64,000 bases of DNA, from assembly GCA_965240325.2 (NCBI GenBank), contig OZ251252.1:124001-188000 (forward strand), in the 5' to 3' direction. This document shows positions 51,309 to 58,707 of the stretch, one piece after another. This DNA comes from Rebecca billardiae RCC1528. Its lineage: Eukaryota > Haptophyta. Under the pieces are notes generated by a model. It was not told the DNA's origin. It did no database searches and was given only the letters and a program-made list of their open reading frames with translations. Positions within the stretch are counted from its first letter, which is position 1. The number at the start of each line of letters is the position of its first letter. The position numbers and the translations under genes are program-made.

Positions 51309-51836
51309 TCACACCGCCGTGGCGGGTGGCTTCTCGTTGAAGTGGCAGCCGTTGTCGATCGCCCCAGACTCCTCCAGGTCGATGTGCTGCATCTGCTGCC
51401 CGAGCGCGCACGGCCCGCAGAAGCACACCAGCAGGCACGACGTGCACTGGCTCTCGCCCGTGTTGTACTTTTGGACAATCTTGGTGCGCAGAATGTACGA
51501 GAAGACGACCAGCCCGACGAGGATCAGGTCCGGGATGTTGAGGAACATCGGGTGGAGGTCCCCGGACGTCGAGAGCCAGTCGAGGACGAACTCGACGAGC
51601 ATGATCAGCAGCCAGACCGCGAGGGTGCCGAGGAGAACTTGCTGGAACGGGAAAGTGCCGGAGCGGCCGGCGGAGCGAGCGTAGCCAATGCACGGAAGGC
51701 ACGCGGAGAAGCAGAAGATGCCTGGGCACTGGCCGAAGCAGCTGAACAGATCGGCCTGCCAGCCCCGCCGCTGGGCCATCAGGCCACCCACCGGCTTGGC
51801 ATCGGCGACCACCGGCTTCTGCTCCGCGCCGCTCAT
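51309..51836 (-). CDS. PLAC8-family Cys-rich membrane protein
   Basis: A single-exon 175-aa protein. It starts MSGAEQKPVV and has the PLAC8 Cys pattern split around a hydrophobic core: DLFSCFGQCPGIFCFSACLP, then two hydrophobic segments (LLGTLAVWLLIMLVEFVL and LILVGLVVFSYIL), then CTSCLLVCFCGPCALGQQMQ, which is the family's C-terminal signature, and an acidic tail. PLAC8 proteins include plant PCR cadmium-resistance and FW2.2/CNR size-control proteins and animal cornifelin. Most act at the plasma membrane in ion handling or size control. The core has no GC-driven Gly expansion, unlike its neighbours, suggesting strong constraint. Confidence 0.88.
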   Translation of the reverse strand: MSGAEQKPVVADAKPVGGLMAQRRGWQADLFSCFGQCPGIFCFSACLPCIGYARSAGRSGTFPFQQVLLGTLAVWLLIMLVEFVLDWLSTSGDLHPMFLNIPDLILVGLVVFSYILRTKIVQKYNTGESQCTSCLLVCFCGPCALGQQMQHIDLEESGAIDNGCHFNEKPPATAV

Positions 51837-52151
51837 GTCGCTCGCTGTGTGTGTGTGTATTCCATTCGCACACCCGCGCAGTGACGACCGCGCAGATGGC
51901 GCGGGCGCGGACGCGAGGCCAGGGGTTGGGGGTGTGGGGGAATCGTGACATCAGGCACCACGCGCGCGATGGATCCGTCCGGCTCGACTCAAATCGCCGC
52001 TTCGATCAGCCAGCTCGCGCGGGGGGCGGCGCACCTGCTTGCACTTGACAAGAGCCGAAGGACTCGACGCGACGGCTCGCGAACGCCGAGGGAATACAGC
52101 ATAAAAGTATTGCGGGTACGGCTCGCCATATTCGGAATAGCCATTCACTTT
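51837..52151. promoter_or_regulatory. Upstream region of the PLAC8 gene
   Basis: A 315-bp gap between the PLAC8 start codon and the left end of the retroelement. GTGTGTGTGTAT lies directly upstream of the PLAC8 ATG in the antisense direction. No other element was recognised. Confidence 0.35.
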
Positions 52152-52267
52152 TGCTATGTTACGGGTAACGTGGGTTTGCGAGTACGCGGCGAGCTCATGG
52201 TCCGGACCCGTCGATCGGGTCCCTCCCGCCTGTGCTCGTTTTGGGTGGCGTCACGACGCCACCCTAA
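52152..52267 (+). repeat. A1 direct repeat of the retroelement
   Basis: 116 bp, identical to 53,767-53,882. It contains two hairpins: GGACCCG-TCGAT-CGGGTCC and GGGTGGCGTC-AC-GACGCCACCC (described as arms). The Gag-like start codon lies 4 nt inside it. Confidence 0.95.
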
Positions 52268-53595
52268 ACGAGCGCTCCGCGCCGCCTCGGCGGCGCGTGG
52301 GCAGCTACCACCGGCCAGTCCAATCGGACGACAGGGCCGAGGACCCAAACGGATCGGCATGGGCTCCTCACGCCGCCGGCGCGGCACACGAGGAGCACCA
52401 GCCACCCCAATCGGGGGAGCGGAGGGCGAATCCGGCCTCCACTCTCTCACGCCTGGCGACGACGGTGGGTCGCCCGGCGCCGATGGTGCCGTTACCGGCA
52501 GCGAGCCCTCGGTGGGGGCTCCTGGTGACGAAGACGCTGAACCGGACGACGCTGGCCCTACCGGTGCTGGCGGTCGCCTTCAGCGTGGTGCTGAGAACCG
52601 GCTACCCGGTGAACACACGCTACCGCCGCGAGCGCACAACGCAAACGCACGTGGGCTCGCAGTGGACGAGGCGGTACTTGGAGGATCGCCTGGGGCGAAT
52701 GGAATCGCGACTACGGGAGTTGGAGTCGACGAACGGTGAGCTGCGACAGGCGAACGAGCGGCTCTCGGCGGCGGCTACCAGGCACGACGAGGACGCGCGG
52801 CGTCTGGATCCTTCGACGAATCGGCGTTTTTGTCGCTTCGTTGATGGGAATCCGGGCCGCGTGGACGCCGGAGTGGACCCTCGCGACCGGACTGTCCCAC
52901 GGCTGATGGTGCCAGATACCGACGCAGCTCGGAACCTATGGGTGATGGGACGCGACTACTCGCGCCAATCGGCGCTTTTCAAGGGGTACATTTACTCCAA
53001 CGCGGTGGAATACTACCTGTACAACGTGGCCGGTACGATCCAATATCTGCTGGACAGCTTCGGTCGCAACGACCTCGATTCTGAGGAGCTCGAAATCGAG
53101 CTCGAAGCTTGCTGGAATACCATCGATAAGCTTCTGGAAATCACTGGCTCCGTCAAAGCGGTACCTATCCTTCGCTCGCGATTCGCTGCAAACATGCAGC
53201 CTGGCGACGAGCAGCACGCTGCGTATGCGCTACGCGCCAAGCAGATCGAGGATCTGCACCGCCCGGCTCTCCCGGAGATCTCTCCGCAAGTGGACGAGAT
53301 CCTGCGCGCCGCCGATCGGGCGGTCGACGCTGCCGTGGCTAAGCAGCAGGCTGCTGCGGCCGCCCTCGCGCGCACGGTGAAGCCGACCAAGCTTCCGGTG
53401 CAACCGCTGGGGCGGCAGCCGCCTGGTCCCCCGGGGACCACCCCCGATGTCCACAAGGACCGACCCGTCGGCAGAGACCGACCTGCAGGGGCGACTGCCC
53501 CACGTGCGGGCACCGCCCGCCCCGCGCCGCCGCGCGACCACGCGCGAGCCGCTCACGCCGAACTGGACGAGGACAACCACACGTCCGACGAGTAA
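52156..53595 (+). CDS. Gag-like protein of the retroelement
   Basis: A 479-aa open frame beginning at the ATG in A1, so its first about 37 residues are encoded by the repeat. There is a low-complexity N-terminus, then a predicted coiled coil at about residues 175-215 (LEDRLGRMESRLRELESTN). A well-composed helical domain follows at about 255-375 (NLWVMGRDYSRQSALFKGYI, NAVEYYLYNVAGTIQYLL, ELEACWNTIDKLLEITGS, IEDLHRPALPEISPQVDEIL). The tail is Pro/Arg rich. It has no zinc knuckle, protease or RT motif. Size, position and helical character fit a capsid (Gag-like) protein of a YR retrotransposon. This is by context only, not by a recognised domain. Confidence 0.6.
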   Translation: MLRVTWVCEYAASSWSGPVDRVPPACARFGWRHDATLNERSAPPRRRVGSYHRPVQSDDRAEDPNGSAWAPHAAGAAHEEHQPPQSGERRANPASTLSRLATTVGRPAPMVPLPAASPRWGLLVTKTLNRTTLALPVLAVAFSVVLRTGYPVNTRYRRERTTQTHVGSQWTRRYLEDRLGRMESRLRELESTNGELRQANERLSAAATRHDEDARRLDPSTNRRFCRFVDGNPGRVDAGVDPRDRTVPRLMVPDTDAARNLWVMGRDYSRQSALFKGYIYSNAVEYYLYNVAGTIQYLLDSFGRNDLDSEELEIELEACWNTIDKLLEITGSVKAVPILRSRFAANMQPGDEQHAAYALRAKQIEDLHRPALPEISPQVDEILRAADRAVDAAVAKQQAAAAALARTVKPTKLPVQPLGRQPPGPPGTTPDVHKDRPVGRDRPAGATAPRAGTARPAPPRDHARAAHAELDEDNHTSDE

Positions 53596-53734
53596 CGATG
53601 CCGACGTCGACGTCGACATCGCCCGGATGGCGATCAACGCCAGTCCGCTCCCCACAGCCGCACGCTCGGCTGGTACGGCATCCTGCATGCCCCGCCGCTG
53701 TTGGCCATCCTCGGCGCGCACCCGTGCTCTTTGG

Positions 53735-53882
53735 TGGCAAATCATCGAGCCGTGACTCTTAGCAAATGCTATGTTACGGGTAACGTGGGTTTGCGAGTAC
53801 GCGGCGAGCTCATGGTCCGGACCCGTCGATCGGGTCCCTCCCGCCTGTGCTCGTTTTGGGTGGCGTCACGACGCCACCCTAA
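53735..53882 (+). repeat. B1-A2 junction repeat
   Basis: A 32-bp B1 (begins TGGCAAATCATCGAGCC) abuts the 116-bp A2 with no intervening base. B1 recurs at 54,033-54,064 as the right end. Confidence 0.95.
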
Positions 53883-54032
53883 CCCACCACGCCCCCCCCT
53901 GATGCTCGTTTTGGAGTGGGGGCCCGCAGCGACCGCACCCACTGGGCGTGGATCAGCCGCGGACCGACGCTGAGGGCCAGCCGGCCCCATCTGGGACTGC
54001 TGCCCCTCTGTCTGATGATTAACGTAGCTGCC

Positions 54033-54064
54033 TGGCAAATCATCGAGCCGTGACTCTTAGCAAA
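54033..54064 (+). repeat. B2 right-end repeat
   Basis: Identical to 53,735-53,766 and ending CTTAGCAAA. The bases outside it (CCCGG) differ from those after B1, marking the right border of the element. Confidence 0.9.
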
Positions 54065-54380
54065 CCCGGTCGGTACGCCGTATGTATAGCGCGCGCTCAA
54101 ATTTGAGCGCAGCCCCAAGCAGGCAGGCGATATTATTTTGAGCGATTTTCCCCGCGCGGATTTTCCACCTGACCGCAACTACAGACGTCGCGCCCCCGAG
54201 TCAAGTCCAGAGCGACTCACGAGGGCGTACCTACCGGTCAAGGGGCGCTTCATCAACCGATTGAGACCGCGTAGCTCTGATCGAATGTCACACGTATCAT
54301 GCCAGTGCTGTAGAGTGTAGAAGACCGAGGCTGGCCCAATGACAACTCAGCGCCCTGCCGCCGGCGCAACCGTCTTCAGT
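54065..54380. other. Flank between retroelement and SMR gene
   Basis: A 316-bp AT-richer gap that forms the 3' flank of the SMR gene. I recognise no coding sequence in it. Confidence 0.4.
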
Positions 54381-54911
54381 TCAGACGGCCGCGCCCGACA
54401 TGGAGAGCAGCGCCGTGCCGAGCACGGTGATCACGACCCCCGCCGTCTTCGTCGTGCTCACGCCCTCGCCAAAGCACACCGAGCCAATCGCCGCGAGCGA
54501 CGCGATCACGACCGCCGACCAGACGGCATACGCGATCCCGATCTCGAGATAGCGCAGCGAGAAGTTGAACGCCACAAAGGAGGCGGCGTAGAGGAGCGAG
54601 CCGATGATGGACGGGACGGGGCGGACGAAGCCCTCGCCCAGCTTGAGCAGCACGCCCGACGCCAGCTCGAACACCGTCGCCATCGCCAGGATGGCCCAGC
54701 CGCGCGTCGCGCCTTGGCCGAGCCCGGCGAGCAGCGACGACGGCGCGGCGCCGCCGCCCTCGACGCCGCCGCCGCGCGCGCGGCGCAGGAGCGCGGGCCG
54801 CGCGGGGCGGAGCGCGGAGTGCTGTTGGGAGAGCGCCGCGCCCGTGCCGAGCACGCTCAACGCGACGGCGAGGCCGAGGGCGACGCGCGGGCGCCGCGTG
54901 GCGCTCGGCAT
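54381..54911 (-). CDS. SMR-family (EmrE/SugE-like) transporter with N-terminal presequence
   Basis: A 176-aa single exon. The start at the ATG at 54,911 was chosen because the frame upstream has only a TTG. Residues about 72-176 are a complete four-helix small multidrug resistance protein: ILAMATVFELASGVLLKLGE, with the essential membrane glutamate (E in FELASG, about residue 82) aligned to EmrE Glu14; IGSLLYAASFVAFNFSLRYL; GIAYAVWSAVVIASLAAIGS, the family's most conserved block; and VVITVLGTALLSMSGAA. The first about 65 residues (hydrophobic LGLAVALSVLGTGAALS then Arg-rich LRPARPALLRRARGG) look like a bipartite secretory plus transit presequence. SMR proteins are bacterial drug/guanidinium-H+ antiporters, so a plastid-targeted protein of bacterial origin is inferred. 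Confidence 0.85.
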   Translation of the reverse strand: MPSATRRPRVALGLAVALSVLGTGAALSQQHSALRPARPALLRRARGGGVEGGGAAPSSLLAGLGQGATRGWAILAMATVFELASGVLLKLGEGFVRPVPSIIGSLLYAASFVAFNFSLRYLEIGIAYAVWSAVVIASLAAIGSVCFGEGVSTTKTAGVVITVLGTALLSMSGAAV

Positions 54912-55124
54912 GCTGATCGACGGCGGCTTGATTCCTTCCTCGCGCAGCAATCAAGAGCCGGCCGCCGACCGGCGGAAAAAGCAGCCGCATGACGACATTA
55001 TTCGGCAGTTCGGCTGGAAGGTTCCGGGTACGACAATACAAAGGCCGGCCAGTTGCCCCGCCAGGCCCGGGCGGCGCTTTTCAAAAGCGCGTGGCGGGCG
55101 CGCACGCGTGCGCAGTGCTGCACG
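54912..55124. promoter_or_regulatory. Divergent promoter SMR transporter / Sfi1-like
   Basis: 213 bp between opposed start codons. It contains GGCGCTTTTC at 55,073-55,082, part of the near-palindrome GCGCTTTTCAAAAGCGC. The same GGCGCTTTTC 10-mer occurs 42 nt upstream of the NIPA-like start, here 43 nt upstream of the Sfi1-like start. Confidence 0.4.
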
Positions 55125-58100
55125 ATGGTGCCGAGCAGCGTCGAGCGCGAGCTGCGCGCGCTGCAGCGCGAGCTCGACCGGGCGGCGCCGCCCGCGTGGC
55201 CGCCGCCGGGCGACGGCGCGGAGGCGTACATCTTCTCGCTCCACGCCTCGCCGCTGCGCGCGCACCACCACGCCGCCGCCTCTGGCGGCGGCGCGCCGCC
55301 GCCGCCGTCCGCCGCGGCCGCCGGCGCCGCCGCGTCGATCGAGCACCCGGCGGCGGGCGCGGAGCTGGCGTTCGCGCGGCGCGAGGTGGCGGACCTGGAG
55401 CGCGCGCTCGGATACACCACGCAGGCGCTCGCAGCCGAGCGCGTCGAGGCGCGCCAGCTGCGCGCAGAGCTCGAGCGCTCGCGCACCGCCGCGGCCGCGC
55501 TGCGCGCCGAGCTCGCGCGCGCGGACGAGGCGGAGGCGTCGCTCGGCGCGGCGCGCGCGGAGGCGCGCGCCGGCCGCGCGGCGGTGTCGCGCGTCCGCGC
55601 GCTCTCCGTCGGCGGCGGCGGCGGCGTGGACGAGGCGGAGCGCGCGGCGGAGCGCGCGGCGCGCGCGCACGCGCTGCGCGCGCTGTGCGCGCCCGCGCTC
55701 GGTGCGTGGCGCGAGCGAACTGTCGGCGGCGAGGGCGCGTGGGCGCGGCACGGCGGCGGGCTGCGCCGCGCAGCGCAGGGCGGCCGCCGCGCCTCCGCCG
55801 CCGACCGCTCCACCGCCGCCGTCGCCGCCCTCGCGCGCCGCGTCCTGCGCGAGCGGCAGCGGCGGCGCGCGCTGGAGGCGATGCGCGCCGCGGCCGAGGC
55901 GGCGGCGCGCACGGCCGCGGCCGCGCGCTCCGCGCTCGCGCTGTGGAGCGGCGCGCGCGCGCGCCGCGCGTGGGTGAGCGTGTGGGCGCCGCGCGCGCGC
56001 GCCCACGCGCGCGCGCTGCGCGCCGCGCGCGCCGCGCTCGTGGGGCGCCGCGCGCTGCGCGCGTGGCGCGCGCAGCGCGCGGCCGCGCGCGGCGCGGCCG
56101 CGGCGCGCGCCGGCGGCGCGCGCTGGCGAGCGCAGTCAGCCGCGCGCGCCACGCGCGCGTGGCGCGCGGCGGCGGCGGCGCGCTCCGCGGCGGCGCGCGC
56201 GGCGCGTGTGGCGGCGCGCCAGTGGCGCGGCGACGCGCGCGCGCGCGCGCTGCGCGCGTGGCGCGCGGACGCGGCGCGCGCGCAGCGCGCGCGGCGCGCG
56301 CTCGGCGGCGCGCTCGCGCGCTGGCGGCGCGCCGAGCGCGCGCGCGCGCTGCGCGCGTGGGCGGACGCGTGCGCCGCGCGCGTGGCGGCGCGGCGCGGCG
56401 AGCGCGTGGCGGCGGAGGCGCGGCGTCATCCGCGCCGCGCGCGCGCGCGCGCCGCGCTGCGCGCCTGGCGCCGCGCCGCGCGCGCGCGCGCCGACGGCTC
56501 GCGCGCGCGGCGCGCGGCCGCGGCGCGCGCGCGCTGGCCTGCGGCGCTTGGCGCCGCGCTGCGCGCCGCGCTGCGCGCCGTTGCAGCGGCCGACCTCGCG
56601 CTGGGCGTGGGCGGGTACGCGGAGGGTGGCGGCGGCGGGCACGGCGTCGCGGCGGCCGGCGCCGCGCGCACGCAGCTCGGCAGCGAGCCGCCTACGCCGC
56701 TGCGCGCGGCGGGGGCCGAGCTGGCGGGGGCCAAGGCCGCGGACGGCGCGGGCGCCGCGGCGGCGGCGCCTGTCGCGCCGCGCGCCGCCGCCACTGGCGG
56801 CGTCGGCGGCGGCGGCGCCGATGGCACCGCGCCCGCCGGGCTCTCGTCGCCGCGCGCGCGCGCGGAGGCGCGCGCCAGCCTCGGCGGCGCCGCCGGCGCC
56901 ACCGCGCCCGACGCCGCCGCCGCCGCGCAGAATGACGCCCCTACCGCGGCCGCGCTCGCGCGGCTTGCGACACAGCTGGCGGAGGCGGAGGCGCGCGTGG
57001 CCGCGGCGTGCGCGGAGCTGCCGCGGCTGCGCGCGCGCGGCGGCGGTGGCGGCGTGGGCTGGGAGGCGGTGCTCGGCGGCAGCGGCGTGGGCTACTCCGC
57101 CGAGCCCTGGCTCGCCGACGGCCCCGCCGGCCTCGCCGCCACCAACGCCGCGGCAGCCGCGGCAGCCGCGGCCGCCGCCGCCGCCGCCGCCGCCGCCGCG
57201 GCCGACGCGGATGCGGACGACGGACCCGACGACGAGCAGCGATCGCTGGCCGCGCTGACGGCGCACACGTGCGGCGCGGCGCTCGCGTGCGCGCGCGGGC
57301 GGCTGCGCGACGCGACGCGCCACGCCGCCGAGGCGCACGTCTCCTCCGCCCTCGACTCGGAACTGCATGCGCTGCAGCAGCAGCAGGCAGCACTTCGGCG
57401 CTCGCACGCGGACCTGGCCGCGGCGCTTGCGGCGGTTTCGGCGGTGCTGCGGGGCGACGCGGCCAAGCCCGCCGCGTCGCTGCAGGGCGCGGCGGCGGCG
57501 CTCGAGGGCGTGCAGGCGCAGCTGCGCGCCGCGCTCGCCGACGCCGCCGACGCGCGCGCGGCGGAGGCGGCGCGCGCGGACGCGGCGGAGGGCGCGGGCG
57601 CGCGCGCGGCCGCGCTCGCGCGCGCCGGCGCGGTGCATGCGCGCGCGCTCGCCGCCGCGCTGCGCGACGCCGAGGCGGAGGCGGCGGCGGAGGCGGAGGC
57701 GCGGCGCGGCGCGGAGGCCGAGTGCGCCGAGCTCACCGACGCCGTCCACTTCCTCCGCCGCCTCGCCGCCGTGGACGCGCGCGAACACACGGCGCGCGCC
57801 AACGCCGTCGGCGCACACGTGGCGGAGGCGGAGGCGGAGGCGCAAACGGCGCGCGAGCTGTCGCTCGGGCTCGCCGCCGCGCTCGGCGACGCGCTGGACG
57901 GCGTGGCGGGCGCGGAGGCGCTCGCGGCGCACGCGGCCGCGCTCGGCGCGCGCCTCGCGCCCGGCGCGGGCAGCGTGCCCTGGGCGGAGCTGAGGGAGGC
58001 GGCGGCGGCGCTCGCGCCGCGCGCGGCCGGCGGCTCTGGTGGCGGCCGCGTGCCGCCGGCGCTCGCGGCGGAGGCGGGGCGGCCGGTACAGCACCGCTAC

Positions 58101-58157
58101 CAGTATGAGGCGCATGGCGCAGGCAGCGTGGACGAGGGCGCGCTCGGCTGGGCCTGA
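55125..58157 (+). CDS. Sfi1-like Trp-repeat and coiled-coil protein
   Basis: A single-exon 1,010-aa protein. N-terminal coiled coil (SSVERELRALQRELDRAA, DLERALGYTTQALAAER). Residues about 180-510 are highly Ala/Arg rich with many copies of a short motif ending in Trp (ALRAWRAQRA, ATRAWRAAAAARS, ARALRAWRADAARAQRAR, AALRAWRRAARARADG) spaced about 20-35 residues apart. This matches the ALRxW.. pattern of centrin-binding Sfi1 repeats. The rest alternates Gly/Ala low complexity with a second coiled coil (HALQQQQAALRRSHADLAA, EAECAELTDAVHFLRRLAAV). Sfi1 proteins form filaments with centrin at centrosomes, basal bodies and associated rootlets, so a basal-body role is inferred. GC pressure makes Ala/Arg bias, so the repeat match needs profile testing. 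Confidence 0.65.
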   Translation: MVPSSVERELRALQRELDRAAPPAWPPPGDGAEAYIFSLHASPLRAHHHAAASGGGAPPPPSAAAAGAAASIEHPAAGAELAFARREVADLERALGYTTQALAAERVEARQLRAELERSRTAAAALRAELARADEAEASLGAARAEARAGRAAVSRVRALSVGGGGGVDEAERAAERAARAHALRALCAPALGAWRERTVGGEGAWARHGGGLRRAAQGGRRASAADRSTAAVAALARRVLRERQRRRALEAMRAAAEAAARTAAAARSALALWSGARARRAWVSVWAPRARAHARALRAARAALVGRRALRAWRAQRAAARGAAAARAGGARWRAQSAARATRAWRAAAAARSAAARAARVAARQWRGDARARALRAWRADAARAQRARRALGGALARWRRAERARALRAWADACAARVAARRGERVAAEARRHPRRARARAALRAWRRAARARADGSRARRAAAARARWPAALGAALRAALRAVAAADLALGVGGYAEGGGGGHGVAAAGAARTQLGSEPPTPLRAAGAELAGAKAADGAGAAAAAPVAPRAAATGGVGGGGADGTAPAGLSSPRARAEARASLGGAAGATAPDAAAAAQNDAPTAAALARLATQLAEAEARVAAACAELPRLRARGGGGGVGWEAVLGGSGVGYSAEPWLADGPAGLAATNAAAAAAAAAAAAAAAAAAADADADDGPDDEQRSLAALTAHTCGAALACARGRLRDATRHAAEAHVSSALDSELHALQQQQAALRRSHADLAAALAAVSAVLRGDAAKPAASLQGAAAALEGVQAQLRAALADAADARAAEAARADAAEGAGARAAALARAGAVHARALAAALRDAEAEAAAEAEARRGAEAECAELTDAVHFLRRLAAVDAREHTARANAVGAHVAEAEAEAQTARELSLGLAAALGDALDGVAGAEALAAHAAALGARLAPGAGSVPWAELREAAAALAPRAAGGSGGGRVPPALAAEAGRPVQHRYQYEAHGAGSVDEGALGWA

Positions 58158-58707
58158 TAGTCAGGGCAATCGTGATCCCTCCCATGGCGGGCGGCTGCTC
58201 GGCTGGGCCGCGCTGAGCCCCGGAACCGATTTACCGGCTCCGGCTGAAACCGTCTGAGATAGCAGCAGCGGCGCGGACGTAGGTCGTATTGCGGCGCCGC
58301 ACCGCGCCCGAGAGTCTGCCACGCGGTCACAACCCGCGCCGCGTCACCTGACATAGTACCGTCACTAGCCTAAGCCGGGATCAGGATGGCCGCCGCACAG
58401 CCCGGGCGGGCCCCCGCGGGCCGATTCGGGCCGCGCGCGCGTCCTGCAAGTGCAGAGCTAGGCGCTGCACAGAGGAGCCACCGCGTGGGCACGGCACACG
58501 GATGCCTCTTCCACGATGAGACCATCTACGCCACCCCGCCCTCGCTGTCGGGACGCCCGTATGTACATGCAAGGCACGTGGGGCACGCACGTGTGCGGCA
58601 GCCATCCCGGCCATTCCGGCCTTGTGATTCCGGGGAGTGTTTTCAGTTTGGACCGGTTCTAACCCGCCCCATGCCGCCGCCTGTCACTCGTCAGTCGCTG
58701 TGTACGC
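58158..58707. other. Intergenic, upstream of JmjC gene
   Basis: It contains no recognisable gene. It presumably holds the 3' flank of the Sfi1-like gene and the promoter of the JmjC gene. Confidence 0.4.

Larger units (their letters stand above)
52152..54064 (+). mobile_element. Split-direct-repeat (Ngaro/PAT-type) retroelement, non-autonomous
   Basis: Layout: A1 (52,152-52,267), an open frame, B1 (53,735-53,766) fused directly to A2 (53,767-53,882), a 150-bp spacer, then B2 (54,033-54,064). A1 and A2 are identical over 116 bp, and B1 and B2 over 32 bp. The A1...B1A2...B2 order is the hallmark of tyrosine-recombinase retrotransposons of the PAT/Ngaro type, where the internal B1A2 equals the junction of the circularised ends. 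There is no reverse transcriptase, RNase H or tyrosine recombinase in the 1.9 kb, only a Gag-like frame, so it must rely on a helper. Identical repeats suggest recent activity. Confidence 0.8.

Noticed and set aside
52156-53595. Reading the 479-aa frame as a host gene between two chance repeats
   Set aside because: Exact A1-B1A2-B2 geometry with identical repeats and a start codon within A1 favours an element-encoded protein.
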